Shown: positions 50,179 to 58,429 of the stretch, piece after piece
Layout of the letters: each line of letters begins with the position of its first letter
How positions within the stretch are numbered: position 1 is the first letter of the stretch
Assembly: GCF_001413925.1 (NCBI RefSeq)
Contig: NZ_LBMJ01000001.1
Span: forward strand, 1,068,501 to 1,132,500
DNA: 64,000 nt
Direction: 5' to 3'
Origin: Nonlabens sp. YIK11
GTDB lineage: Bacteria; Bacteroidota; Bacteroidia; Flavobacteriales; Flavobacteriaceae
The notes under the pieces: generated by a model
The model's input: only the letters and a program-made list of their open reading frames with translations
Told to the model about the DNA's origin: nothing
Database searches by the model: none
Translations under genes and position numbers: made by a program

Positions 50179-50988
50179 TTATTCCTTCCAGCGATAAGGA
50201 TCTTCTTCATCTGAAGTAATTCCCAAAACCTCGTGCACATAGTCAAACGTGCTTAATAACCTAGGCTCGCCATCAACGATGGCCACATCATGCTCAAAGT
50301 GTGCGCTGGGCTTACCGTCGCGAGTTTTGATGGTCCAGCCATCTGGGAAATGCTTGATGTTTTTGGTTCCCATGTTGATCATAGGTTCAATGGCGACAGT
50401 CATTCCTTCTACAAACTTTTTACCGCGACCACGTTTCCCGTAGTTAGGCATTTGTGGATCTTCATGCATCACACGTCCCAAACCATGACCTACCAATTCA
50501 CGCACCACACCATAACCAAAACCTTCACAATATTCCTGGATCGCATAACCAACATCGCCCACACGATTCCCTAAACGGAATTGCTCAATACCTATATATA
50601 AGGAGTTCTTGGTACGCTCGAGAAGCAACTTGGTCTCTTCTGGGACCTCGCCAACCGTAAAAGTGTACGCATGGTCGCCATAAAAACCATCCACGATCGC
50701 ACCGCAGTCAATGGATAGTACATCGCCGTCCTTGATCGCCACATCCTTGGGCAACCCATGAACCACCTCTTCATTAGGGCTGATCAGCAGCGTGCTGGGA
50801 CAATCGTACAACCCCTTAAATCCAGGAATGGCACCGTTGTCTCTTATGTATTGTTCCGCTAGGTCGTCCAGTCGTTGCGAGGTTACGCCAGGTTTGATCT
50901 CTGCCGCGATCATCCCTAAGGTTTTGCTTACCATCAACGCCGCCTGGCGCATGATTTCTAGCTCTTCTTTGGTTTTGGTAACTATCAT
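50179..50988 (-). CDS. map: type I methionine aminopeptidase
   Basis: 269 residues from the ATG at 50988 (MIVTKTKEELEIMRQA). It removes the N-terminal Met from nascent proteins. The metal ligands are in place: DCGAIVDGFYGDHAYTF (two Asp), VGHGLGRVMHEDP (His), and VAIEPMIN and HFEHDVAI (Glu, Glu/His). The substrate-side His is in EEVVHGLP. Alone on the minus strand; a -7-like TATTTTTG lies at 51007-51014. Confidence 0.95.
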   Translation of the reverse strand: MIVTKTKEELEIMRQAALMVSKTLGMIAAEIKPGVTSQRLDDLAEQYIRDNGAIPGFKGLYDCPSTLLISPNEEVVHGLPKDVAIKDGDVLSIDCGAIVDGFYGDHAYTFTVGEVPEETKLLLERTKNSLYIGIEQFRLGNRVGDVGYAIQEYCEGFGYGVVRELVGHGLGRVMHEDPQMPNYGKRGRGKKFVEGMTVAIEPMINMGTKNIKHFPDGWTIKTRDGKPSAHFEHDVAIVDGEPRLLSTFDYVHEVLGITSDEEDPYRWKE

Positions 50989-51006
50989 CTTGTCGTTTAC
51001 AAGCTG

Positions 51007-51014
51007 CAAAAATA
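51007..51014 (-). promoter_or_regulatory. possible -7 element of map
   Basis: Minus-strand TATTTTTG, 19 nt before the ATG; the -33 element is not recognisable. Confidence 0.4.
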
Positions 51015-51050
51015 AGAAAGATGTAAGGATCCTGTAATATTAAAGATGGT

Positions 51051-51136
51051 GGCGTTCCCTACGGTCGGGCTTTACACAACAATCTTTTGTTGCGCTACCG
51101 CCGCAACAAAAGGATTTCCATTTCAATCCCTAACGC
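51051..51136. repeat. flavobacterial intergenic repeat-like element
   Basis: It begins GGCGTTCCCTACGGTCGGGC and ends ATCCCTAACGC, with GCGTT/AACGC inverted ends. In the middle is a perfect 11-bp hairpin CTTTTGTTGCG/CGCAACAAAAG (51084-51112). I recall many flavobacterial genomes having intergenic repeats with this GGCGTT...TCCCTAACGC frame, but cannot check here. Confidence 0.5.
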
Positions 51137-51160
51137 AATTCCTTTTTAAACAAGTGAAAT

Positions 51161-51541
51161 CTAGATCCAGTCCAGTTGCTCCTTAGTCAATTCATGTTGT
51201 ACGTTTCCGGTGTGTTTGATCGCAGCTGGTTCAATAAGCATCACATGAACTTCCTCTTCTGCCACTGGTAGATGATCCACACCTGCAGGAACCACAATCA
51301 TTTCACCTGGATGAAGAATGACCTCGCTTTCTTGCCTGTCCGGCAGGCAGGCGCGAAAGCGAATTTTCAAAGTTCCTTTTACCACATAAAAAAGTTCATC
51401 TTCCTGCTCATGATTGTGCCATACAAACTCACCGTGAAGTTTAGCTAGCTTGACCTGCTGCCCATTGAGTTCGCTAATGATTTTAGGCGTCCATGTTTCT
51501 TGGAATAGATCAAATTTTTCAGCTAGATTTATTTTGTCCAT
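51161..51541 (-). CDS. cupin domain protein with in-frame repeat insertion
   Basis: 126 residues, single cupin fold: motif 1 WHNHEQEDELFYVVKGTL, then the inter-motif region, and motif 2 PGEMIVVPAGVDHLPVAEE. The His and Glu metal ligands are present. Between the motifs the segment IRFRACLPDRQESEV carries seven residues (ACLPDRQ) from a 21-nt insert at the centre of a palindrome copy; without it the protein would read RFRES as in other copies. The insert lies at a beta-turn between the motifs, so the fold can probably stand it. Function of this small cupin is unknown. Confidence 0.85.
   Translation of the reverse strand: MDKINLAEKFDLFQETWTPKIISELNGQQVKLAKLHGEFVWHNHEQEDELFYVVKGTLKIRFRACLPDRQESEVILHPGEMIVVPAGVDHLPVAEEEVHVMLIEPAAIKHTGNVQHELTKEQLDWI
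51324..51363. repeat. dispersed palindrome interrupted by 21-nt GC-rich inverted repeat (in cupin gene)
   Basis: The half-sites TCGCTTTC (51324-51331) and GCGAAAGCGAA (51353-51363) are separated by a 21-nt insert (51332-51352) with GCCTG/CAGGC arms. The insert keeps the reading frame. Confidence 0.85.
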
Positions 51542-51550
51542 AATAGGAAA

Positions 51551-51578
51551 ATAAAAAAGGAGAGCGAATTGCTCTCCT
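51551..51578 (-). terminator. terminator after the thioredoxin lipoprotein gene
   Basis: Stem AAAGGAGAGC/GCTCTCCTTT with a 5-nt loop and T-rich continuation on the minus strand, 10 nt past the stop. It separates the gpmI transcript from the cupin gene. Confidence 0.85.
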
Positions 51579-51588
51579 TTAAAAGGTT

Positions 51589-52179
51589 TTAGTTTTGGTA
51601 GGAATGTTTATAATCCTGACCGCTGACGATTTTTAAAATGTCCTGTTCCAAAGTCTCTCGCGGATATTCCACAAAGCGACCCAACTCTTCACCATCCCTA
51701 TAAAAGATAAACGTTGGAACCCTGCTAATGTCATAACCGTTGACAAGATCTGCCGGTTCTCTTTTGGAACGGTCTACTGTGACCATGGTAAGATTGTTCT
51801 GATCATATCCAACTGCATCCAACAGCTTGAAAAATTTAGGGGTTTCTCTTTTAGAGTCACCGCACCAAGTTCCCATGTAAGCGCGAATGCTTACATCCGT
51901 CATCTCCGATTTCAATTCTGACACCACTGCGGCATCTGGTGTGTAGTCGTCATATCTAGGTGTAAACCAAGTGCTGAATGGCTCACTCTGGAAATCTTTC
52001 AAAGACGCAACGCCTTGCAGGTTGCCGTTAACCATAGTGGCCATTTGTGCTTCTGGTTTTGTCATTTCTACGGTGGCTACAGTTTTAGCCTCGCTAGTGC
52101 TGGTTGTGGTTGCTTCTTTTTGAGAACCACAAGCGGTAAGTAATATGGCAGCTATGGCTGCAGGTAGTATTCTTCTCAT
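51589..52179 (-). CDS. thioredoxin-family lipoprotein
   Basis: 196 residues. Lipobox LLTAC (Cys17), a Thr/Ser/Glu-rich linker, then a thioredoxin-like domain with AYMGTWCGDSKRETPKFFKLL and cis-Pro in YDISRVPTFIFYRDG. The active site reads WCGDS, so only one cysteine of CxxC remains; this form is common in Bacteroidota thioredoxin-like proteins. Periplasmic or outer-membrane anchored. 8 nt downstream of gpmI and ended by a terminator. Confidence 0.85.
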   Translation of the reverse strand: MRRILPAAIAAILLTACGSQKEATTTSTSEAKTVATVEMTKPEAQMATMVNGNLQGVASLKDFQSEPFSTWFTPRYDDYTPDAAVVSELKSEMTDVSIRAYMGTWCGDSKRETPKFFKLLDAVGYDQNNLTMVTVDRSKREPADLVNGYDISRVPTFIFYRDGEELGRFVEYPRETLEQDILKIVSGQDYKHSYQN

Positions 52180-52187
52180 TTCTAATT

Positions 52188-53702
52188 TTATATTAAAGGT
52201 TTTTGTGTCATTTCTGCCGGCTGTTCAACGCCTATCAATTTTAAAATGGTAGGTGCAATATCGCCCAAAACACCATCTTTTATCGACTTAATATCTTGAT
52301 CTACCAGAATAAGCGGTACAGGATTAGTCGTATGCGCTGTGTTTACACTACCATCAGGATTGATCATCACTTCACAATTCCCATGGTCTGCAATCACAAT
52401 CACCGTGTAACCATTATCAACGGCAGCGTCAATTACTTGTTGTGCAGCATGGTCTACCGCTTCACAGGCAGCAACCGCAGCTTCCATGCTTCCAGTGTGT
52501 CCTACCATGTCAGGATTTGCAAAGTTCAAACAAATGAAATCGGCATATTGTTTTTTGATTTCAGGGATTATTTTTCCTGAAACGCAATCGATGGACATTT
52601 CTGGTTGCAGGTCATAGGTAGCCACCTTGGGTGATTTACACATGATGCGCTCCTCGCCATCAAAAGGTTTCTCCTCTCCACCATTAAAAAAGAAGGTCAC
52701 ATGAGGATACTTCTCGGTTTCCGCAATGCGTATTTGTTTCTTTCCTGCACCCGATAGGATCTCGCCTAAGGTGTTTTTCAAATTTGGTTTTTCAAAAATG
52801 ACCTTGATGTCCTTGAAGTTTTCATCATAGGTCGTCATCGTCACATAGTACAAGTCCAGTTTGTGCGCATTTTGCTCATGAAAATCCCGTTGGGATAGCA
52901 TGTCTGTCAGTTCACGACCACGATCTGTACGGTAATTGAAGAAGATGACTACATCGCCGCTTTCTACTTTGGCGACTGGTTCGCCACCATTTAATGCGAC
53001 GATAGGCTCAATAAATTCATCTGTCAATCCAGACGCATAACTATCACGTACCGATGCTACCACCTCATGGCTGGGTGCGCCCATTCCATCGGTCATTAGG
53101 TGGTAGGCCTTGGCAACGCGTTCCCATCGCTGGTCACGATCCATGGCAAAATATCTACCTATGACGCTGGCGATTTGTGCCGGTGTCTGTGCAATGTGCT
53201 GTTCCAACTCTTCCAGAAATCCAGCTCCAGATTTTGGGTCCACATCGCGACCGTCTGTAAAGGCGTGTACAAAAAGATCTTCCAGCCCATAATCCAGCGC
53301 AGCATCGATCAATGCTTTCAAGTGGTTGATGTGTGCGTGAACGCCACCATCTGATACCAATCCTGCAAAGTGTACTTTTTTGGAGTTCGCTTTCGCGAAA
53401 GCGAATGCATCCACCAGCACTTGTTCATCTTTAAGGCTATTTTCTCGAACGGCTTTATTGATTTTGGCAAGGTCCTGATACACGATGCGACCAGCGCCCA
53501 GGTTCATGTGACCTACCTCGCTATTGCCCATCTGGCCGTCTGGCAGGCCAACGTTCTCGCCATCTGTGCGTAGCGTGGCGTGTGGATATTTATCGTAAAG
53601 ACTGTCTATATATGGCGTGTTTGCCTGTGCGATCGCGCTGACCTTGGGATCTTGGGTAATTCCCCAACCGTCCAGGATCATCAACATGGTTTTCTTATTC
53701 AA
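52188..53702 (-). CDS. gpmI: 2,3-bisphosphoglycerate-independent phosphoglycerate mutase
   Basis: 504 residues, choosing TTG at 53702 so that the protein begins (M)NKKTMLMILDGWG, the usual Bacteroidota N-terminus; an ATG exists five codons later (53687). Mn2+ enzyme of the alkaline phosphatase superfamily: nucleophile Ser in GNSEVGHMNLGAGR, DGRDVDPKSG, FNYRTDRGREL, and the metal sites NPDMVGHTG and VIADHGNCE. It interconverts 3- and 2-phosphoglycerate in glycolysis. A palindrome copy encodes DAFAFAKANSKK with no change in length, as far as I can tell from family memory. Confidence 0.94.
   Translation of the reverse strand: MNKKTMLMILDGWGITQDPKVSAIAQANTPYIDSLYDKYPHATLRTDGENVGLPDGQMGNSEVGHMNLGAGRIVYQDLAKINKAVRENSLKDEQVLVDAFAFAKANSKKVHFAGLVSDGGVHAHINHLKALIDAALDYGLEDLFVHAFTDGRDVDPKSGAGFLEELEQHIAQTPAQIASVIGRYFAMDRDQRWERVAKAYHLMTDGMGAPSHEVVASVRDSYASGLTDEFIEPIVALNGGEPVAKVESGDVVIFFNYRTDRGRELTDMLSQRDFHEQNAHKLDLYYVTMTTYDENFKDIKVIFEKPNLKNTLGEILSGAGKKQIRIAETEKYPHVTFFFNGGEEKPFDGEERIMCKSPKVATYDLQPEMSIDCVSGKIIPEIKKQYADFICLNFANPDMVGHTGSMEAAVAACEAVDHAAQQVIDAAVDNGYTVIVIADHGNCEVMINPDGSVNTAHTTNPVPLILVDQDIKSIKDGVLGDIAPTILKLIGVEQPAEMTQKPLI
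53386..53405. repeat. dispersed palindrome copy (in gpmI)
   Basis: Perfect 20-bp palindrome, read FAFAKA in a surface helix. Confidence 0.9.
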
Positions 53703-53762
53703 TGGAATGGTTTTAAGCAAATAAAGGTACGGAAACCACCAAATTATTGCGATAAAATGAAC

Positions 53763-54980
53763 TTAAGATTGCGAAATCGCTTGCGCCACCATCCATCCAC
53801 CAGTCCAGGCGTTTTGGAAATTAAAGCCGCCGGTAATGGCGTCAATATTTAAGATCTCGCCAGCAAAATAGAGGTTTTCCTGTTTGCGACTTGCAAAGGT
53901 CCTAAAGTCAACCTCCTTCAAATCAATGCCGCCAGCGGTAACAAATTCTTCTTTGAAAGTGCTCTTACCATCGACTTTAAAAACACTTGCGGTTAAAGTA
54001 ATGGCTAATTCTTTTAAGGTCTGGTTGGAGCATTCTGCCCAAGTTTTATCTTGTAAATTCATGCTGTGAACCAAGTAATTCCAGAGCCTTTTTGGGATCT
54101 CATATAACCGATCGTTAGAGATCTGTTTTTTACTATCGTCCCGTTTGGCGAGCAGCATCTCGTAACATTCTTCTTGCGAAATGTAATTAAGCCAGTTGAT
54201 AACCACATCAAATTTGTAGTTGGAACTATGAAGCTGTACCGCGCCCCAAGCGCTCATTTTGAGAATGGCTGGTCCAGAAAAGCCCCAATGAGTAATCAAT
54301 AACGGCCCTTGAGATTCCAAGTGCAACTGCGGCACTTCAACGCGAGCTTCCAGCGCAATACCAGCAAGTTCTGTAATGGTTTTGTCGACTATATTAAAAG
54401 TAAACAGTGATGGTACGGCATCTATAATGGTATGACCCAAAGACTTCATCATCTCCCAAATCTTTGGGCTACTACCAGCTGTAACGACTAGATGCTCGCA
54501 AGTGAATTCGTCGGTTTTGGTAACTACTTTCCAATGTTCATCGCGCTCTAGTCGTACAACATTTTGCGAGGTCAATACTTTAATATGGTGTTTTTTGGCC
54601 AGGCTGAGGAAGCAATCGATGATAGTCTGAGAAGAATCTGTGATGGGAAACATGCGGCCGTCATCCTCTATTTTAAGTTCCACACCATGATCTGCAAACC
54701 ATGCAATGGTGTCGCCGGTCATGAATTTGTGAAAAGGTCCCAAAAGCTCTTTTTCACCTCGCGGATAATTACCCGTTAATGGTTTTGGATCGAATTCGGC
54801 ATGAGTGACGTTGCATCGTCCACCACCCGAAATACGCACTTTTTGAAGCACGTCCTTACCACGTTCCAAAATCGTGATGGAAAGATCCGGACGCTGTTCG
54901 GCGAGGTTAATGGCTGTGAAGAAGCCTGCCGCGCCACCGCCTACTATGATTACATCCGTAACTGTATGATGTGGACTCAT
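53763..54980 (-). CDS. BaiN/HI0933-family flavoprotein
   Basis: 405 residues. FAD motif VGGGAAGFFTAIN near residue 12, then ERGKDVLQKVRISGGGRCNVTHAE, the family signature, with GDTIAWFADHGVELKIEDDGRMFP; the C-terminal FAGEILNIDAITGGFNFQNAWTGG (in parts) closes the FAD site. Enzymes of this family are poorly characterised NAD(P)/FAD-dependent oxidoreductases. Its ATG shares one base with the kmo stop, so it is translationally coupled to the kynurenine genes, which may mean shared regulation rather than a shared pathway. Confidence 0.87.
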   Translation of the reverse strand: MSPHHTVTDVIIVGGGAAGFFTAINLAEQRPDLSITILERGKDVLQKVRISGGGRCNVTHAEFDPKPLTGNYPRGEKELLGPFHKFMTGDTIAWFADHGVELKIEDDGRMFPITDSSQTIIDCFLSLAKKHHIKVLTSQNVVRLERDEHWKVVTKTDEFTCEHLVVTAGSSPKIWEMMKSLGHTIIDAVPSLFTFNIVDKTITELAGIALEARVEVPQLHLESQGPLLITHWGFSGPAILKMSAWGAVQLHSSNYKFDVVINWLNYISQEECYEMLLAKRDDSKKQISNDRLYEIPKRLWNYLVHSMNLQDKTWAECSNQTLKELAITLTASVFKVDGKSTFKEEFVTAGGIDLKEVDFRTFASRKQENLYFAGEILNIDAITGGFNFQNAWTGGWMVAQAISQS

Positions 54981-56374
54981 TAATTCCTATGCCAAATAAC
55001 TTCTGCGGTCTTTTTGTTTATCGCTGCAAGCAAGCTTTCGGCGCTGTCCTCTAATTTGATGTCGCCGTTATTGATCAACCACAAAATAGCTTTGTCCTGC
55101 GCACGGCCTTTCCTCATGGCCTCGCGGTAACCCATTCCTGCTGGTGGGAAAGTGACTAGTGAATATTTTGATGAGTATACCGCTTTCGCGAAAGCGTGCT
55201 CCAATTTCATCTCAATGGCCCGTTTAATTTGAAAATCAGGATGCGAAACGCTGTCTCGCATCTCTACAAAATTATCCAAAGCGAGGTCTGCAATGGCATC
55301 TGTATCTGGTTTGCGCTCGACCGAGAATCGCTTCATGGCTTCTTCCCAATCGTCGCATTCATTGAGGATCTGGTCAAAAACCATCACGTCTTCAAAACCT
55401 GCGTTCATGCCTTGACCGTAAAAAGGTACGATTGCGTGACAGGCATCACCCATCATCAAGACCTTGCCGTGAGCGGTCCATGGAGAGCAACGCACGGTGC
55501 CCAAAGGTGGCACAGGATTGCGCTGGTATTGTTCCAACAGGTCGGGTATTTCATCAAAGACATCAGGGAACTCTTCCTTGAAGAAAGCCGTCACCTCTTC
55601 ATCTGTGGTGATCTGCTCAAAGCTTTGCGGTGATTCCTTGCGACGCATGAATAGCGTCATGGTAAAGCTACCGTCCAGATTAGGAAGAGCGATCAACATA
55701 AAACCACCACGAGGCCAGATGTGTAAAGCGTGTTTGTCAATACGCCAGCCGCCATCGTCTGCTGGTGGCATGCGCAATTCTTTATAAGCATGCGGTAACC
55801 ATTCTGTCGTGTAGGAGAAGAAGAAGTCGCGCTGTCTGGCCATGGCCTGGCGTACCTTAGATCCAGCACCGTCGGTTCCCAATAAGATATCAGGATTCCA
55901 TTGTTTAATGGTTTCGGTTTCTGAATCCTTGTATTCTATACTGCCTTTCTTTACATCTACAGAAAGTACCTCGTCATTAAAATCGATCTGGACCTTATCG
56001 TATTCATCTGCCTTGTCCAACAAAAGCTTGTTGAGGTCTTCTCTGGATATGGAATTGATAAAGTCATCGTCACGACCACTATAATTAGAAGTGAGCACCT
56101 TGCCATTTTTAGGATGGATCATTCGTGCCTTCATAGGAATGCATAGCTCCTTGACTTTATCGCCCAGGCCTACCATTTTCAAGGCGTTCAATCCACGATC
56201 TGAAAGAGCTAGATTTATGGATCTACCTGCATCCACAATTTTGGAACGCATGTCTGGACGCTTCTCCAAAACATTGACGGTGTAACCGCGCTGCGCCAAT
56301 CGTAATCCCAAAAGTGCACCACAAAGACCAGCACCGGTGATTAATATATTGGTATTCGTATCTGATATTTTCAT
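54980..56374 (-). CDS. kmo: kynurenine 3-monooxygenase
   Basis: 464 residues. FAD-dependent aromatic hydroxylase: NAD/FAD motif ITGAGLCGALLGLRLA, DAGRSINLALSDRGL, SREDLNKLLL, the family stretch VPPLGTVRCSPW and MMGDACHAIVPFYGQGMNAGFED. It hydroxylates kynurenine to 3-hydroxykynurenine with NADPH. With KynU next door this gives 3-hydroxyanthranilate, a precursor of quinolinate/NAD. The palindrome copy 55181-55196 encodes EHAFAKAVY near the C-terminus. Confidence 0.94.
   Translation of the reverse strand: MKISDTNTNILITGAGLCGALLGLRLAQRGYTVNVLEKRPDMRSKIVDAGRSINLALSDRGLNALKMVGLGDKVKELCIPMKARMIHPKNGKVLTSNYSGRDDDFINSISREDLNKLLLDKADEYDKVQIDFNDEVLSVDVKKGSIEYKDSETETIKQWNPDILLGTDGAGSKVRQAMARQRDFFFSYTTEWLPHAYKELRMPPADDGGWRIDKHALHIWPRGGFMLIALPNLDGSFTMTLFMRRKESPQSFEQITTDEEVTAFFKEEFPDVFDEIPDLLEQYQRNPVPPLGTVRCSPWTAHGKVLMMGDACHAIVPFYGQGMNAGFEDVMVFDQILNECDDWEEAMKRFSVERKPDTDAIADLALDNFVEMRDSVSHPDFQIKRAIEMKLEHAFAKAVYSSKYSLVTFPPAGMGYREAMRKGRAQDKAILWLINNGDIKLEDSAESLLAAINKKTAEVIWHRN
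55181..55196. repeat. dispersed palindrome copy (in kmo)
   Basis: Perfect 16-bp palindrome, read AFAKA. Confidence 0.9.
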
Positions 56375-56394
56375 TAAAACTTTCTAGGTGCTGG

Positions 56395-57657
56395 CTATAG
56401 CGCAGCAGTAAGGATCTGGACAAAGTTCCAGCAATCCATATAGGAATTATAAAGAGGTACCGGTGCCACACGTATCACATCTGGCTCGCGCCAGTCTGCA
56501 ATAACACCTTTGTCACTTATGGCTTCAAAAAGGCTTTTGTCAGCATTTTTAACGGCCAGCGATAATTGGCAACCACGATCCTTGGGATTTTTAGGGGTTA
56601 TGATCTTGATGCGATTACCTTCTATATTATTGATAAGGTACTCCAGATAATTGGTGAGTTGATTCGATTTGGCCAACAGATTATCAAACCCTGCTTCATC
56701 AAATAATTCCATGCTGGCACGAATAGGTGCCATACTTAAAATAGGAGCGTTGCTTTGTTGCCATCCTTCGGCTCCATAAATAGGATCGAATTTAGGTTTC
56801 ATTAAAAAGCGTTCTTCCTTATTGTGTCCCCACCAACCGGCCATGCGATCCAGTTTGTCACTTTCTGCATGTCGCTCGTGAACAAAACAGCCACCTATAC
56901 TACCAGGACCTGAGTTCATGTATTTATAGGTGCACCATACGGCAAAATCTGCACCGCTGTCATGCAATTTTAAATCTACATTACCAGCGCCGTGCGCGCA
57001 ATCAAAACCTACCATCGCACCGTGTGAGTGGCCTAATTCTGTAATTTTTTTAAGGTCAAAAAATTGTCCCGTGTAATAATTGATGGAAGCAATCATGACC
57101 AAAGCAATCTCATCACCATGTTTGCGAAAGATCTGTTCCAGATCTTCCATCTGCAAGGTAGAGTTACCAGGTCTAGGTTGCCATAGGATGATATCTTCTG
57201 CAGGATCGCCGCCATGCCATTTGATTTGGGAATCTACGGCATATGTATCGCTGGGGAAAGCGTCGGCTTCCATTACTATTTTCCTGCGCTTGCCTGATGG
57301 TTTGTAAAAACTGACCATCATAAAATGAAGGTTAGGCGTCAAAGTGTTCATCACCACGACTTCATGTGGCAAGGCTCCAACAACCTTGGCCATAGGTTCA
57401 TTCAAGAATTCATGATACCTGGTCCAGGGAAAGGTCTTGTCAAAGTGACCTTTAACTCCCAATTGTGCCCAATCATTCAATTCATCGGCTACATATTCCA
57501 CTGCTTTTTTAGGTTGTACTCCCAAGGAGTTCCCGCACAGGTAAATACTTTCTGTACCGTCAACATGTTTCGGGATGGTAAAGCTTTCGCGAAAGCGAGC
57601 CAATTCATCTGCCTGGTCTAGTGATTGTGCAAATTCTTTTGTGGAGTTGTAGGTCAT
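56395..57657 (-). CDS. kynU: kynureninase
   Basis: 420 residues. PLP fold type I enzyme cleaving kynurenine or 3-hydroxykynurenine to (3-hydroxy)anthranilate and alanine. Blocks: IYLCGNSLGVQPKK near the N-terminus, FPWTRYHEF, VVMNTLTPNLHFMM, GFDCAHGAGN, and the PLP lysine in WCTYKYMNSGPGSIGG. 20 nt before kmo and 2 nt after the lipoprotein gene, one operon. A palindrome copy encodes ELARFRESFTIPK at the N-terminus with no apparent length change. Confidence 0.95.
   Translation of the reverse strand: MTYNSTKEFAQSLDQADELARFRESFTIPKHVDGTESIYLCGNSLGVQPKKAVEYVADELNDWAQLGVKGHFDKTFPWTRYHEFLNEPMAKVVGALPHEVVVMNTLTPNLHFMMVSFYKPSGKRRKIVMEADAFPSDTYAVDSQIKWHGGDPAEDIILWQPRPGNSTLQMEDLEQIFRKHGDEIALVMIASINYYTGQFFDLKKITELGHSHGAMVGFDCAHGAGNVDLKLHDSGADFAVWCTYKYMNSGPGSIGGCFVHERHAESDKLDRMAGWWGHNKEERFLMKPKFDPIYGAEGWQQSNAPILSMAPIRASMELFDEAGFDNLLAKSNQLTNYLEYLINNIEGNRIKIITPKNPKDRGCQLSLAVKNADKSLFEAISDKGVIADWREPDVIRVAPVPLYNSYMDCWNFVQILTAAL
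57583..57596. repeat. dispersed palindrome copy (in kynU)
   Basis: 14-bp core GCTTTCGCGAAAGC, read RFRES. Confidence 0.88.
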
Positions 57658-57659
57658 TT

Positions 57660-58316
57660 TTATTTTTTGGTGATGTTGATATCTGAAAAGTAGATGTTCA
57701 AAGTACCGTCTTCTGATCTGTGGTTGGTCGCTATTTTGATGCCGCCATAATCCTTATAATCTTCAAACGAGGTGATCATCGCAGGCTCAGTTTTTCCTTT
57801 AGGGTAGTACATCCATTTATTGATCATCATGTTCTCATCGATAACCATATCATAGCGATCGCCAGGTGTGTAGCCATCATCGCCGGTATACTGTACCTGC
57901 ACCATCTTACCTGCAGTGGAATCTGGATAGGTCACTTGCTTACCAGTGTCCCAAGCCAGTTTGAATTGTGGCAATAACCAGTAGACGTCGTTGATAAAGG
58001 CACGATCTGCACTCTGGGCAAGGCTGTCCATTTGTTGTGTTCTATTATAGGTAATTTGCTCTCCTTTTGAATCTAGGGTTACTTGGTCAGAATTAGGATT
58101 CCATTTCCAAGCTCTGGTGGCAAGGGTCTCGCCGTTGCGTTCTATGTTAAATGTAAACTCCATCGATTCTACATCTTTCCAGTTTTCAAGGCCGCTGGAT
58201 TGCGCTACTTGCATGGCTAGTTCTGGAGTTTCTTCCACAGTAGTCTCCTCATTTTTTTCATTCTTACAAGAAATGATGGCTATAGAAAATAGAATGGGTA
58301 ATATGAATTTTTTCAT
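57660..58316 (-). CDS. lipoprotein of unknown function, first gene of the kyn operon
   Basis: 218 residues. Lipobox IISC (Cys17) and an Asn/Glu-rich linker. The mature part is beta-rich with WKDVESMEFTFNIERNG, AWKWNPNSDQVTLDSKG and KWMYYPKGKTEP segments, resembling the LolA/LolB-like concave sheet of lipoprotein-localisation proteins, but I cannot assign a family with confidence. It lies 2 nt upstream of kynU and is surely cotranscribed. A TACTTTTG element precedes it. Confidence 0.72.
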   Translation of the reverse strand: MKKFILPILFSIAIISCKNEKNEETTVEETPELAMQVAQSSGLENWKDVESMEFTFNIERNGETLATRAWKWNPNSDQVTLDSKGEQITYNRTQQMDSLAQSADRAFINDVYWLLPQFKLAWDTGKQVTYPDSTAGKMVQVQYTGDDGYTPGDRYDMVIDENMMINKWMYYPKGKTEPAMITSFEDYKDYGGIKIATNHRSEDGTLNIYFSDINITKK

Positions 58317-58342
58317 GGCAAAGGTTGTTGGGTTATGAGATT

Positions 58343-58350
58343 CAAAAGTA
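58343..58350 (-). promoter_or_regulatory. -7 element of the lipoprotein-kynU-kmo operon
   Basis: Minus-strand TACTTTTG fits the consensus, 27 nt before the ATG at 58316. The -33 TTG is not obvious. Confidence 0.5.
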
Positions 58351-58417
58351 CGATTTATAGGCCGTTATGAAATCGTAAAGGTTTGTGAATATAGGTTTAG
58401 GGCCTAGGATTGAAAAG

Positions 58418-58425
58418 TACCTTTG
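58418..58425 (+). promoter_or_regulatory. possible -7 element of the efflux gene
   Basis: TACCTTTG fits the consensus but ends 5 nt before the GTG at 58430, so it is either chance or the mRNA is nearly leaderless. Confidence 0.35.
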
Positions 58426-58429
58426 CAGC

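Noticed and set aside
53540..53560. GTCTGGCAGGCCA in gpmI as another GC-rich nested unit
   Set aside because: It encodes the conserved GLPDGQMGNS motif of the enzyme and is not flanked by palindrome arms.
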